From: Synechocystis sp. PCC 6714
Lineage (GTDB): Bacteria; Cyanobacteriota; Cyanobacteriia; Cyanobacteriales; Microcystaceae
Assembly (NCBI RefSeq): GCF_000478825.2
Contig: NZ_CP007542.1
Span: 62,001 to 126,000, forward strand
Length of the DNA: 64,000 bases
Reading direction: 5' to 3'
The notes beneath the pieces are model-generated. The model did not search any database. It was not told where the DNA came from and worked only from the letters and a program-made list of their open reading frames with translations. The position numbers and the translations under genes are program-made. How positions within the stretch are numbered: position 1 is the first letter of the stretch; the number at the start of each line of letters is the position of its first letter. Below are positions 54,164 to 63,490 of this stretch, in pieces.

Positions 54164-55968
54164 TTTGCTTGGAACTTGACTGCTAATAAAGTGATGTCAT
54201 CAAACTGCTCCGCTTCCCCCATATGTTCTGCGAGGGAAGTTTTTAGATCACCCATGAGTTGCTCAACTGAGTTGAAATTATTGCCCAAAGCTTCTAATAA
54301 TTTTTCTTTGCCGAAAAATTTACCTGTGGGGGACTTGGCCTCCGTTACTCCATCGGTATAGGAGAGGAGTAAATCCCCTGGTTGTAAAATAATTTCTCCC
54401 ACTTTAAAATCCAAATCCGGCAGCATTCCCACCGCTGGCCCTGTAGAGGTTAGCTTGCTTTTTAGTTGGTGGTTGCTATCAACAATAAAAACCGGCTCAT
54501 GGCCACCATTAATGTAGGATAATTTTCCCGTACTAGGTTCTAAAATGCCAAAGAAAATTGTGGCAAACATACTTGCTTCGCCGTGGTTGATGGCCACATA
54601 GTTATTAATTAATTTAATGGACTCCAATGGTTCAAAATTAATCCCATTGACGAGGTCATCCAATTCAATTTCTGAATCTTGGCGATCGCCGGGTAAATTA
54701 AGGGAAGGATTAATCAGTCCATCTAATGCTGCTTGGCCAGAAAAGATACGAATTAAACTACGAAATAGTCCCATAAATAATGCCGCCCCCACCCCCTTAT
54801 CACAAACATCGGCCACCACTAGCCCGAGGCGATCGCCGGGAAGTTCAAAGAGGTCATAAAAATCCCCAGCTAATTGTCGAGCGGGGCTAAAATAGGCAGA
54901 AAATTCCCAACCAGCCCTGGTTAGTAAACGGGCAGGCAAAAAGTTCTTTTGCATTTGTCTCCCCTTTTCCAACTCTTTAGCCATCATTTCTGAAAGAGCT
55001 TCCACCTGCTGGGTATATAACTTTTCTTGGTCCCGTAAACGCTTTTTTTCTAAAGAAGAACCGATGCGAGCTTTGAGCAGGACTGGATCGAAGGGTTTGG
55101 GCAAAAAGTCCTCCGCTCCGATTTCAATGCAACGAATAATACTCTCAAATTCATCCAGAGCTGAAACAATAATTACTGGAATGTGCTGAAATTCTGAACT
55201 AGTTTTTAAATATTCTAGAAACTGGTCTCCATTAGTTTCCGGCATGAGGAGATCTAATAAAATCAGATCATAGCTTTGATTTTTAAGCAGAACCAGGGCA
55301 TCTTTAGCACTTAAGCTAGTGGTAACAGTATGACCTTTTCGGGTTAAATGCTGAAAGAACAAATCCAAGTTACTGGGATTATCGTCTACCACTAAAATAT
55401 TGCCGGTTAACAATTCTCTTCGGTCGATGCGATTAGTCCGAATATTACTAAGAATAATTTCAGTCTGATCGGAAGAAGATTCCGGTGATGTATCCACGGA
55501 TGGATCGGATTGTAAATTAAGATTCAAAGAATCTAAGAAATTAGTAAAAATTGATTCAATATTATTTACTAATCCCTGCAATCGCAGACCGGCTAGTCTG
55601 ATTTTCTTAATATCCTCAATGATTTCAACCCTATCCGTACATTCTTTTGCCACAAGCAAGTCATCGCAGGCAATAATAATCTTAGTAATGGAAGGGTTAG
55701 TGGTGTGGGTAATAGCAGAAAAAAGCTTCTGAAAATCAGAGGCATCTTCTCCGTCGGAATATTTGACAAATAAATTAATAGTTTCTAATAACTTTTTGGC
55801 CTCCACCAACAGGATATCCACTTTTGTCAGCAGGGGAGAATCCTCTGCATCTAATTCTTCCTGGACCATTTCCCCGTAGCCTACGATGGCATTAATGGGA
55901 GTTCTCAGCTCATGGCGAATAAAAGCAGTGGCGTTTTCTATATCAACTGATTTGACTGAATTATTCAT
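54160..55968 (-). CDS. Hybrid: H-box + receiver + PP2C-type phosphatase
   Basis: A 602-residue signalling protein. Residues ~13-75: HisKA dimerisation domain with H-box IRHELRTPINAIVGYGE (His19). No HATPase domain follows. Receiver domain ~residues 190-308 (NILVVDDNPSN, phospho-acceptor Asp in LILLDLLMPETNG, Lys in PKPFDP). The C-terminal ~230 residues are a SpoIIE-type PP2C phosphatase (GDFYDLF, LVVADVCDKGVGAALFMG, LLLSYTDGVTEA). So it may be phosphorylated by another kinase on His19 and dephosphorylate a target protein in response. ATG at 55968. Its stop overlaps that of the convergent FetA-like gene. Confidence 0.85.
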   Translation of the reverse strand: MNNSVKSVDIENATAFIRHELRTPINAIVGYGEMVQEELDAEDSPLLTKVDILLVEAKKLLETINLFVKYSDGEDASDFQKLFSAITHTTNPSITKIIIACDDLLVAKECTDRVEIIEDIKKIRLAGLRLQGLVNNIESIFTNFLDSLNLNLQSDPSVDTSPESSSDQTEIILSNIRTNRIDRRELLTGNILVVDDNPSNLDLFFQHLTRKGHTVTTSLSAKDALVLLKNQSYDLILLDLLMPETNGDQFLEYLKTSSEFQHIPVIIVSALDEFESIIRCIEIGAEDFLPKPFDPVLLKARIGSSLEKKRLRDQEKLYTQQVEALSEMMAKELEKGRQMQKNFLPARLLTRAGWEFSAYFSPARQLAGDFYDLFELPGDRLGLVVADVCDKGVGAALFMGLFRSLIRIFSGQAALDGLINPSLNLPGDRQDSEIELDDLVNGINFEPLESIKLINNYVAINHGEASMFATIFFGILEPSTGKLSYINGGHEPVFIVDSNHQLKSKLTSTGPAVGMLPDLDFKVGEIILQPGDLLLSYTDGVTEAKSPTGKFFGKEKLLEALGNNFNSVEQLMGDLKTSLAEHMGEAEQFDDITLLAVKFQAN

Positions 55969-56250
55969 TGATGAATTATTAATGGTTGAATACTTTGCTA
56001 GTCGAATTTGTTGAAATTTTAAAAAAATAATCTGACGGTCAATTTTTACTGATTGTCACATCAAAATATCATTAGCTTAAACTAGATTTAAGGCATATTT
56101 AAACTATATTAAAGTAAAGTTTTGATGGCTATTAACTGTTTTTATTGTCTATTTTTTCAGCTTTTTTCTCCAGAAACGACATAACCTTTTTCTAAAAATC
56201 TTTAAAAAAGTGTGCCCCAGCAGTGGGATTAACAACCTAAGAAACTATCA

Positions 56251-56634
56251 TCAGTTTTGGGATGAACCAGTCTGGTTGACCAATGCCTCAATTTTTTCCA
56301 ATAGACGTTTAATCTCGATTGGCTTGGTATCATAATCGTCGCAACCCGCGGCGATCGCCTTTTCCCGATCACTGGCCATGGCATGGGCGGTCAAAGCAAT
56401 AATAGGAATGTTAGCCCCCAGGGGATTGCTTTTAATCTCCTTAGTGGCAGTCCAGCCATCCATAACTGGCAAGCTCATATCCATGAGGATTAATTGGGGG
56501 CATTCTGAGATGGCCATTGCCACCGCTTCTTGGCCGTCCACCGCAATGGTTACCTCATACCCTTTGCGGATCAAGCGACGCGACAACATGTCACGGTTCA
56601 TTTCGTTATCTTCAACTAGGAGAATCTTAGTCAT
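56251..56634 (-). CDS. Single-domain response regulator (CheY-like)
   Basis: A 127-residue receiver domain: acidic pocket VEDNE, phospho-acceptor Asp in LILMDMSLPVMDG, then TAHAM (Thr) and TKPIE (Lys). No output domain. It sits upstream of the PP2C hybrid gene on the same strand (282 bases between), where the 6803 pair slr1982/slr1983 is also found from memory. It may be a phosphorelay partner. ATG at 56634. Confidence 0.88.
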   Translation of the reverse strand: MTKILLVEDNEMNRDMLSRRLIRKGYEVTIAVDGQEAVAMAISECPQLILMDMSLPVMDGWTATKEIKSNPLGANIPIIALTAHAMASDREKAIAAGCDDYDTKPIEIKRLLEKIEALVNQTGSSQN

Positions 56635-56833
56635 CTATCTGGCGTCGGACAATTGTTAGAATTATAACAATATTACAGCATTGTTTTTATTCCCCACTAA
56701 ACCGAATCTTTGCCTAAATGTGTATCTGCATCGAGAAAAATCCCTGGTTAATTTAACCGATGGAGGATAGTTAGACACCATTCTTACAAAATCTTCAATA
56801 GTAGTTAGTTATTGCAAATTAGTAAATTTAACT

Positions 56834-58858
56834 ATGATTTCAATTGTAAAATCAGTACGAAAAAGTCTACTGCTAAAAATTGTCCTCTCCTACTTCTGTC
56901 TTTCTAGTATGGTAGTGGCATCAATTTTTTTAGTTGCAAATTATAGAGCTTCTAAGGGGATAGAAGGTCAAACATTTAATCGGTTAACCATTTCTAATAA
57001 TCTCAAAGAATATCAACTAGAGCAATGGATGGAAAGTCAGAAAGACATACTTTTTTTGCTGAGTGATATCAACAGTATTCAAAGGGGAGCTGAAATGTTA
57101 AAAAAATTATCTCCCAGTGATATTGGATATAAAAATGAGCAGAGAGTATTAATTGATGAATTGCAAGAAATTGATCTTTTTCTTCCCCATATTGAAACCA
57201 TCAATATTCTCAATACTGGTGGCATTGTAGTGGCTTCCACTAATCCGGAAGAAATTGGTATCTATAAGGGTATTGGCAATCAAACCACTTATTTTGCAGA
57301 TGTTAAATCAGACTTAAAAATAGTGCCAAATTTTTATTTTTCTAAGATTTATAATCGGCCAAGTATGACGTTCGCCACCAGCATCAGACATGATACTACC
57401 AATGAAAGACTTGGTTATTTAAGCATAGATATTAACTTGAATGCCATTGACAACTTAATCCGCAAGCGTACGGGATTGGGCAATACAGGGGAAACATTTT
57501 TAGTGGGAAAAATAGATAGTAAAGTTTCGTTCATTTCAGCAGATGGAAATAAAAATGATTCCAACAAGAATTCTAAGGTTAATTTTAATACCTTGGGAAT
57601 AAATTCAGTGATGGCTGGCAATAGTGGCCAAGGCAGCTATATTAATTATGCTGGCACACCGGTGCTGGGGGTTTATCAATGGATAGAAAAATATAATTTA
57701 GCCCTAATTACTGAAATTGGTAAAGATGAAGCCCTAGAATCTGCTCGGAGATTTACCCATATGTTAGTTTTGGTGGGGCTGTTGAGCACAGCTCTGCTTT
57801 TAATTGCAGTTTATTTATTATCCATCAAAATAACTAAGCCAATTTTGCTTATTACCCAGGCAGCCATCGATATATCTTCCGGCGATCGGGATACAAGGGC
57901 TCCAGTGTTGGGGGAAGATGAATTAGGGATTCTAGCCAAATCATTTAATATGATGACCACTGAGTTACGGGAATCCTATTCTAGTTTACAGAAAAAAAAC
58001 CAAGAATTGGAGTTAACCCAAAAACAATTGGCAGAGGCTAATTCTTGTCTGGAAGAAAAAGTACAGCAGAGAACCGAAGAGTTGGAAAATACAATTAAGG
58101 CTTTGGAGTTGGCCCGGTCGGAAGCTGAAACCGCCAATGCGACCAAGAGTATATTCCTTGCCAATATGAGCCATGAACTAAGGACTCCCTTAAATGCGAT
58201 TATTGGCTACAGTGAAATGTTGATTGAAGAATCGGAAGATTTAGAGTCGGAAGAATTTGTCCCAGATCTAGATAAAATTTTGCGTTCTGGCAAAGCCTTG
58301 TTGGCATTAATTAATGACTTATTAGATCTTTCCAAAATTGAAGCAGGCAAAATGGAGCTTTACTTGGAAACTTTTAATATTAATGAGTTGATTACAGGAA
58401 TTTTAGATACCATCGATCCCTTAATTAAAAATAACCATAATCAATTACAGGTGGAAATTTCCTTGAAATCGGAGCAGATGCATGCAGATTTGACAAAGGT
58501 GAGACAGGGGATACTCAATCTACTCAGTAATGCTAGTAAATTCACTAAGCAAGGGACTATTAGTTTGCTGGTTAAAGAGTTTGAAGTGGAGCAAAAACCC
58601 TGGCTTTCTTTTCAAGTTAAAGATACAGGCATTGGTATGACTGAAGAACAAATGGCGAAATTATTTCAACCATTTACCCAGGCCGATTCCTCCACTACCC
58701 GCAAATATGGTGGTACTGGCTTAGGTTTGGCTATCACCCGGAAATTTTGCCAGATGATGGGGGGAGATATTCTCCTGACCAGTGAAATTGGTATGGGTTC
58801 TACTTTTACCATTAAGTTACCCAAATATGTTGAAGTGAGTTCTGCGGAAATAACTTAA
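56834..58858 (+). CDS. Cache/HAMP sensor histidine kinase
   Basis: A 674-residue kinase. A first transmembrane helix (about residues 13-35), an extracytoplasmic ~270-residue dCache-like sensor, a second helix (about residues 305-330), HAMP (residues ~330-385), a coiled coil ([26 protein letters not shown]), HisKA ([17 protein letters not shown], His near residue 446) and HATPase_c with N-box LSNASKFT, G1 [11 protein letters not shown] and G2 GGTGLGLAI. All boxes are intact. The ligand is unknown. ATG 56834. Divergent from the response-regulator gene. Confidence 0.9.
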   Translation: MISIVKSVRKSLLLKIVLSYFCLSSMVVASIFLVANYRASKGIEGQTFNRLTISNNLKEYQLEQWMESQKDILFLLSDINSIQRGAEMLKKLSPSDIGYKNEQRVLIDELQEIDLFLPHIETINILNTGGIVVASTNPEEIGIYKGIGNQTTYFADVKSDLKIVPNFYFSKIYNRPSMTFATSIRHDTTNERLGYLSIDINLNAIDNLIRKRTGLGNTGETFLVGKIDSKVSFISADGNKNDSNKNSKVNFNTLGINSVMAGNSGQGSYINYAGTPVLGVYQWIEKYNLALITEIGKDEALESARRFTHMLVLVGLLSTALLLIAVYLLSIKITKPILLITQAAIDISSGDRDTRAPVLGEDELGILAKSFNMMTTELRESYSSLQKKNQELELTQKQLAEANSCLEEKVQQRTEELENTIKALELARSEAETANATKSIFLANMSHELRTPLNAIIGYSEMLIEESEDLESEEFVPDLDKILRSGKALLALINDLLDLSKIEAGKMELYLETFNINELITGILDTIDPLIKNNHNQLQVEISLKSEQMHADLTKVRQGILNLLSNASKFTKQGTISLLVKEFEVEQKPWLSFQVKDTGIGMTEEQMAKLFQPFTQADSSTTRKYGGTGLGLAITRKFCQMMGGDILLTSEIGMGSTFTIKLPKYVEVSSAEIT

Positions 58859-59055
58859 TATTGTTTAGCATTTTGATTAGTTTGTTTACTTATTAATGGC
58901 TGTAGTGGTAAGCAAAGAAAATTTCTCTTGCCAATATCACTGCCAATTTGCTAGTATCCAAGCCAATTACCTTATTTACCTTGGGATCCACGAAAGAGCA
59001 CCAAAGGACATTCCACAAGCTGGAGAAAAATATCAATGGTTAGTTTGGGGTCAGG

Positions 59056-60456
59056 ATGGTGACGGCAAAAAATTCTAAAAATAAGGGGATGGGCGGCCAT
59101 GGCGGCAGAAAATCCCCCCGCAAAAAGAAGTTCCAAGGTGGGAAATGGCTATTAACTGGCTTTGCATTGACGGCGATCGCCGCAGTATCGGCGGGGGCAG
59201 GGTCTTTGTTAGCCATGTATTCAACCCCGTTGGGACAAAATAAGCTTACTCCAGAACAGGCGGCGGTATTTGGTCAAGAAAAGGCCATTTCCTACAAAAA
59301 TCTCAATATTCCCCAACTGAGTCGGCCCATTAACGTGCTGGTGTTGGGCACGAAGGTGTTAACTTCCGAAGAGCCGGATCCCAGTCAACCGAACCCCGGC
59401 TACCATGCCCTGGTCAATTCGGTGGAAGGTCTCACCGACACGATGGTATTAATCCGCCTTGATCCCAGAGAAAAATCCCTCGTGGTGCTATCTATCCCCC
59501 GGGATACGAGGGTGGAGATTCCCGGTTACAGTGGCGCAAGAAAAATTAATCAGGCCAATGCCTTGGGGGGGCCGGCGTTGGCAGCTATGACGGTGACGGA
59601 TTTGCTGGGGAATGTTCCCATTGACCGTTATATGCGCGTTAACGTGCAGGGGGTGGAAAAGTTAATTGATGCCCTGGGAGGAGTGGATGTCTATGTACCC
59701 CGGGACATGAAATATCAGGATGACAGCCAACGTTTATACATTAACCTCAAGGAAGGACAACAGCGTTTAGATGGAGAAAAAGCCCTGCAAATGTTGCGGT
59801 TCCGCCAGGATGCCCTGGGAGATATTGGTCGTATTCAACGACAACAATTGGTTATGCGGGCGGTGGTGGAGCAAGCTCTCAAACCCCAAACCATTCTTAG
59901 AATTCCTGACATTGTCAAAATTCTCCAGTCCAACATCGACACTAACCTCAATATGGAAGAGCTAGTGGCGATCGCCGGATTTTCGGCCCAAATACCGAGG
60001 GAAGACGTCAAAATGATGATGTTACCGGGAGATTTCAATGGCACCGGCCGCACCAGCATCAGTTACTGGTTGCCCCACCAACGCAAAATTCAGGAAATGA
60101 CGGAGGAATATTTCGGGGCGATCGCCCGTAACTCCTGGTTATGGGACATGGAAATGGAAGAAGAAGAAGCCAGCCTGGACCCCTATGCCCTCCGCATTGC
60201 CATCCAAGACAGTACCGATCGCCCCCAGGCGGTGAAGGCCTTGGTTGAAGATTTGCAAACCGCCGGTTACAGTCGCATTAACGTAGTGAACGCCCTTTCC
60301 CAACCCTTACAAACCACCAGGGTCATTGCCCAGCAAGGCGATCGTTCCGGGGCTCGGCAGGTGCGGAATAGTATTGGTTTAGGGGAAGTTTTAGTCGACA
60401 GCAATGGCTATTTAATCTCCGACGTTACCATCCAAATTGGAGCCGATTGGCAATAG
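59056..60456 (+). CDS. LytR-CpsA-Psr (LCP) family protein
   Basis: A 466-residue LCP protein. A basic N-terminus (GGRKSPRKKKFQGGK), one transmembrane helix (about residues 31-55), then the LCP domain: RPINVLVLGTK, TDTMVLIRLDP, VLSIPRDTRVEIPG, INQANALGGP, and RFRQDALGDIGRIQRQQ with conserved arginines. A C-terminal LytR_C-like domain ends the protein. Such enzymes attach polymers to peptidoglycan in Gram-positives; in cyanobacteria they are probably involved in envelope glycan attachment. ATG 59056. Followed 96 bases later by a small basic gene. Confidence 0.88.
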   Translation: MVTAKNSKNKGMGGHGGRKSPRKKKFQGGKWLLTGFALTAIAAVSAGAGSLLAMYSTPLGQNKLTPEQAAVFGQEKAISYKNLNIPQLSRPINVLVLGTKVLTSEEPDPSQPNPGYHALVNSVEGLTDTMVLIRLDPREKSLVVLSIPRDTRVEIPGYSGARKINQANALGGPALAAMTVTDLLGNVPIDRYMRVNVQGVEKLIDALGGVDVYVPRDMKYQDDSQRLYINLKEGQQRLDGEKALQMLRFRQDALGDIGRIQRQQLVMRAVVEQALKPQTILRIPDIVKILQSNIDTNLNMEELVAIAGFSAQIPREDVKMMMLPGDFNGTGRTSISYWLPHQRKIQEMTEEYFGAIARNSWLWDMEMEEEEASLDPYALRIAIQDSTDRPQAVKALVEDLQTAGYSRINVVNALSQPLQTTRVIAQQGDRSGARQVRNSIGLGEVLVDSNGYLISDVTIQIGADWQ

Positions 60457-60552
60457 AAAATTCCCGCCCCCCATTTTTGTTAAAATTTCAGTCACAATCA
60501 GTTTGTGCAAAATTCACCATAAAATTCCCATCAATTAGGAGAACCCCATTAA

Positions 60553-60918
60553 ATGTTAAAAAAACTGTTTGGTGCTAAAAAAGAATTTTACGTTCAGTTA
60601 GACGAAACCCAAGCCCCGGCAAAGGTGGAGGAAGTCGATGTGGCGGAGGTGCAAGCAGAAGTAGCCCCGGTGGAAACCTCTGCTCCTGCCCCTACCAAGA
60701 AAACTTCCATTAAGAAAAAATCCGTCAAAAAAGCTGAAACCCCATTGGAAAGCCCTGCTCCTGTAGCTGTGGCTCCTGCGCCCAAAGCCAAAGTTGATCC
60801 CAGCCAAGTGGCCTTCGCCAGTGGCGACCCCATTCCCCAAAACGTAGCCCGCCGCACCCCAGGCCCCAGTTTGAATCGTTTCAAAGAAATGGCCCGTCAA
60901 GTTAAGGTTAAACGCTAA
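60553..60918 (+). CDS. Small Lys/Ala/Pro-rich cyanobacterial protein
   Basis: A 121-residue protein: short hydrophilic start (MLKKLFGAKKEFYVQLDE), an Ala/Pro/Lys low-complexity linker (KKTSIKKKSVKKAE, PAPVAVAPAPKAK), and a conserved C-terminus (ASGDPIPQNVARRTPGPSLNRFKEMARQVKVKR). The C-terminal block recurs in cyanobacterial proteins of unknown function. AGGAG precedes ATG 60553 by seven bases. A strong terminator follows at 60974-61007. Confidence 0.7.
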   Translation: MLKKLFGAKKEFYVQLDETQAPAKVEEVDVAEVQAEVAPVETSAPAPTKKTSIKKKSVKKAETPLESPAPVAVAPAPKAKVDPSQVAFASGDPIPQNVARRTPGPSLNRFKEMARQVKVKR

Positions 60919-60973
60919 CAATCCTACTGATTTTCCTTGGGTATAGCCATTTTTAGCAATGGCATCCCTCTCC

Positions 60974-61007
60974 ACTGCCTGTAACGTTAATCATAGGCAG
61001 TTTTTTT
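60974..61007 (+). terminator. Rho-independent terminator
   Basis: ACTGCCT (60974-60980) and AGGCAGT (60995-61001) form a perfect stem with a 14-base loop, ending in seven T's. Confidence 0.85.
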
Positions 61008-61051
61008 GTGTGCGTTGGTGATTGGTAATTACATATGGCAAAGACCATATA

Positions 61052-61142
61052 TAGTCATTTCAAATAATTTCGAGACTGCTTAAGTCTTTATTGACAAGCT
61101 TTTCGGTGAATTTGACTGCCTCAGTCTTACTAGAAATGACTA
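61052..61142. repeat. MITE-like repeat, copy D (complete)
   Basis: A 91-bp element with perfect 10-base ends (TAGTCATTTC and GAAATGACTA), flanked by TA, as for IS630-type insertions. The inner sequence matches copies A (closely) and B/C (in reverse, more distantly). It encodes nothing and is probably moved by an ISY100/IS630 transposase. Confidence 0.85.
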
Positions 61143-61178
61143 TATATTAGAACATGATATAGAAGTGAGGAAAAAGTT

Positions 61179-61495
61179 ATGCCAGCTCCCTACAGTAAAG
61201 ATCCCAGGGAAAAAGCGGTGAGTGCGGTAGAGAAAGGAGAGAAGAAAAGCCATGGGTGTCGGACGCTAAATATTGGTCGTAACACAACTGTAATGCCAAA
61301 GTAGTATGTAACTGGATAGAGAAAATGTTATTGCCAGGGTTAATACCAGGTCAGATATTAATCATCCATATTCACCGGACTTGAACAAAATTGAGAAATT
61401 CTGGGCAAGACTAAAACGGTATATTTATCAGTTGATTAGCAATGGAGAATCGCTTATTTCTGCATTGAATATAGCATTGAGGGAGCCGTCCTAAC
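61179..61495 (+). pseudogene. Decayed ISY100-type (IS630) transposase
   Basis: It begins at ATG 61179 with PAPYSKDPREKAVSAVEKGEKKSHGCRTLNIGRNT, like the start of ISY100-type transposases, then hits a stop at 61302. Further on, fragments WIEKMLLPGLIPGQI (different frame) and HPYSPDLNKIEKFWARLKRYI (the DDE glutamate region) are visible. Large inner parts are missing and the frame is shifted, so this is a relic. Confidence 0.75.
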
Positions 61496-61502
61496 TTACT
61501 CA

Positions 61503-61649
61503 CCCTCTACTATACGACGAATAGCTGCATTATCCATGATTAATACTGATTTGATTTTTAGCTCTGGCAGTAAATAGTACTTTGGTTATCTCTCAAATCT
61601 CTCTGCATTTAGGCTTCCGCTAAATAGCATTGGAGCAATTAAATCTTTT
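61503..61649 (-). pseudogene. IS630 transposase fragment, different lineage
   Basis: On the minus strand a fragment KDLIAPMLFSGSLNAERFER, stop, then KYYLLPELKIKSVLIMDNA closely matches the catalytic half of the element at 26108-26515 (KDLIAPMLFSGSLNAEGFEG, SVLIMDNA), with nonsense and truncation. It is a dead relic of the same IS type. Confidence 0.7.
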
Positions 61650-61718
61650 GTTTTTTCTTCTTCCTGAAACTTTAATTAATTAAATTAACTATATGTGCAG
61701 AGGAAGATACAGTTTTTG

Positions 61719-62099
61719 CTAGGTATTTTGTGAATTGCCTATTTTATTTGGGAAAGACACTTCAAGGACTATACATCCGTACTCTGTTTTAAAAGGACCA
61801 TGAATTTCGCCAGGTGGTCTGCTTGCATAATGGCCTGTTTCTAACCACATTTCAAAAGCATAGTCATATAGGCGACCGCTCACTATAAATATCTCTTCAG
61901 GATATTCATGACTTTTGCTTCCAAAGGGTGTTGTGTCAGCTTTTGGAAAAAAGCGGGTTAAGCGGGTATATTCGCCTGATTCAGAATCAATACTAAGTGT
62001 CAGTTCTTCGGCCATTCCTTCAAGACCTTCAATTGAATGCCACTTGTCTTGATTGTTCGAATTTAATGGGTTCCAGTAAGTGACAGTTGATTTAGCCAT
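61719..62099 (-). CDS. Cupin-fold small protein
   Basis: A 126-residue protein: FFPKADTTPFGSKSHEYPEEIFIVSGRLYD (single cupin, with His/Glu ligands), WLETGHYASRPPGEIHGPFKTEYGC. It resembles ChrR-like/AraC-type cupin domains (anti-oxidant or small-molecule binding). Substrate unknown. ATG 62099. It lies next to the IS relics on the right and is in an AT-rich stretch, so transfer is possible. Confidence 0.7.
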   Translation of the reverse strand: MAKSTVTYWNPLNSNNQDKWHSIEGLEGMAEELTLSIDSESGEYTRLTRFFPKADTTPFGSKSHEYPEEIFIVSGRLYDYAFEMWLETGHYASRPPGEIHGPFKTEYGCIVLEVSFPNKIGNSQNT

Positions 62100-62491
62100 T
62101 TTTGTAAATCTCTTATTGTCTAACTAGTAGATATACTGCAAATTCATAGTGTGATACCAAGTCTAAATTTTACATTTTGGTGTGACAATCTTGCAGAGAT
62201 TATCTTTGGCGATCGCCTGTAAACCCCTAGTAATTTTTGCTTTATTATCTGTTTGTCCAAAGCATATTAGTATTAAATATAGACTCCACGGAAAGCCTGG
62301 CTTTAGCCCGGGGAGACTTTCCTACCCTAGCAAAAATTTTTGCTATAATCCGTTGGATAAATTACCCTTTGCCATTGGATAAAATCCTGTTTTTGCTGGA
62401 CAAATGCCGTAAATGTCTAGTGATTTTTCTAACGCTCTTATTGTACAAATCGGACAATTGTTCCTTTGTTTTTGGATAGCACTGAATTGGA
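62100..62491. other. Intergenic stretch right of the cupin gene
   Basis: About 390 bases. It carries the cupin promoter and the 3' end of the LysR gene. I see no convincing gene or repeat. Confidence 0.4.
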
Positions 62492-63403
62492 CTATCGAGA
62501 AATCGCTTTGATTAAGTCGCGTAACCAACGATTGGCTTCATCTCGGTCATTCAAGGTACTCCACAGCATAGAAACCATCCAGGGTTTTGTTTTAACTGGC
62601 AGTTCAAAAACTGTCAAATTGCAGATAGTTGCTAAATGTAGGGCAATGCGTCGGGGAATTGCCGCAACTAAATCACTGGAGGCGATCGCAAAAGGTAAAA
62701 CCATCATATGGGGGGTAGTGAATGCCACTCGACGCTCTAAGTTTTGCTCATTCAACACCTTGTCTATGGCACCTGTTGTATCTCGACGTAGTGTGGTGAG
62801 AGCGTGGGGAAGCTGAGCAAAGTCTTTTATACTTATCTTTCCGTGCTGGACAGCCGGATGTCCCCGACGGGCAATTCCCACAAATTGTTCTTCAAAGATA
62901 GGTTCCCATTGCGTTTGTCGGGGTGGATTAGGAAAAACCCCCAATGCCACATCAATTTCTCCTTGTTCGAGCAAATCCCCAACCCTGTCTTTCTCAAACT
63001 CAATCATTTGAATGTTGATGGCGGGAGCGTTTTGCAAACTAAACCCCAGTAATGGGGGCATTACGACAAAGCTTGTGTAGTCTGAACTACCGATTGTAAA
63101 GGTGCGGTTACTGACCGATGGTTCAAAAGTTTGGTTGACGGTAACGGCTTGGCGGATCTGTTGTAATGCGGCCAGAACACCTGGGGCGATCGCCTGGGCC
63201 TTGAGCGTCGGTTGCATCTGTCGTCCTAACCGGACAAACAATTCATCTTCAAAGAGAATCCGTAAACGTTTGAGGGCTGAACTCATGGCAGGCTGACCCA
63301 TCTGCAGTTGCTGGGCCGCCTTTGTCACACTGCGTTGTTCTAACAGGGCTTCAAAAGCAACCAACAGGTTTAAATCGATCGCCGCCAAATTTATCGATTT
63401 CAT
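62492..63403 (-). CDS. LysR-family transcriptional regulator
   Basis: A 303-residue LTTR. Residues 8-66 form the winged HTH: DLNLLVAFEALLEQRSVTKAAQQLQMGQPAMSSALKRL, with FVRLGRQMQPT as the wing. The effector-binding domain follows (TFTIGSSDYTSFVVMPPLLG, EIDVALGVFPN). ATG 63403. It is divergent from an SDR gene 87 bases away, the usual layout for a LysR regulator and its target. Confidence 0.9.
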   Translation of the reverse strand: MKSINLAAIDLNLLVAFEALLEQRSVTKAAQQLQMGQPAMSSALKRLRILFEDELFVRLGRQMQPTLKAQAIAPGVLAALQQIRQAVTVNQTFEPSVSNRTFTIGSSDYTSFVVMPPLLGFSLQNAPAINIQMIEFEKDRVGDLLEQGEIDVALGVFPNPPRQTQWEPIFEEQFVGIARRGHPAVQHGKISIKDFAQLPHALTTLRRDTTGAIDKVLNEQNLERRVAFTTPHMMVLPFAIASSDLVAAIPRRIALHLATICNLTVFELPVKTKPWMVSMLWSTLNDRDEANRWLRDLIKAISR

Positions 63404-63421
63404 TGATAGTAAGTATCTGAA

Positions 63422-63440
63422 ATATTTTCTTTCTCAATAT
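63422..63440. promoter_or_regulatory. Candidate LysR operator in the divergent region
   Basis: ATATT (63422-63426) and AATAT (63436-63440) form a dyad with a 9-base spacer in the T-N11-A format used by LysR proteins, between the LysR and SDR genes. Confidence 0.45.
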
Positions 63441-63490
63441 CTTAGGGATTGTTAATCTAGGGGGACAGCTAGTTAACTCAGAAAAACCCT

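Noticed and set aside
58896-59078. Short plus-strand frame of 60 codons before the LCP gene
   Set aside because: No ribosome site, overlaps the LCP start, and no known family or good composition.
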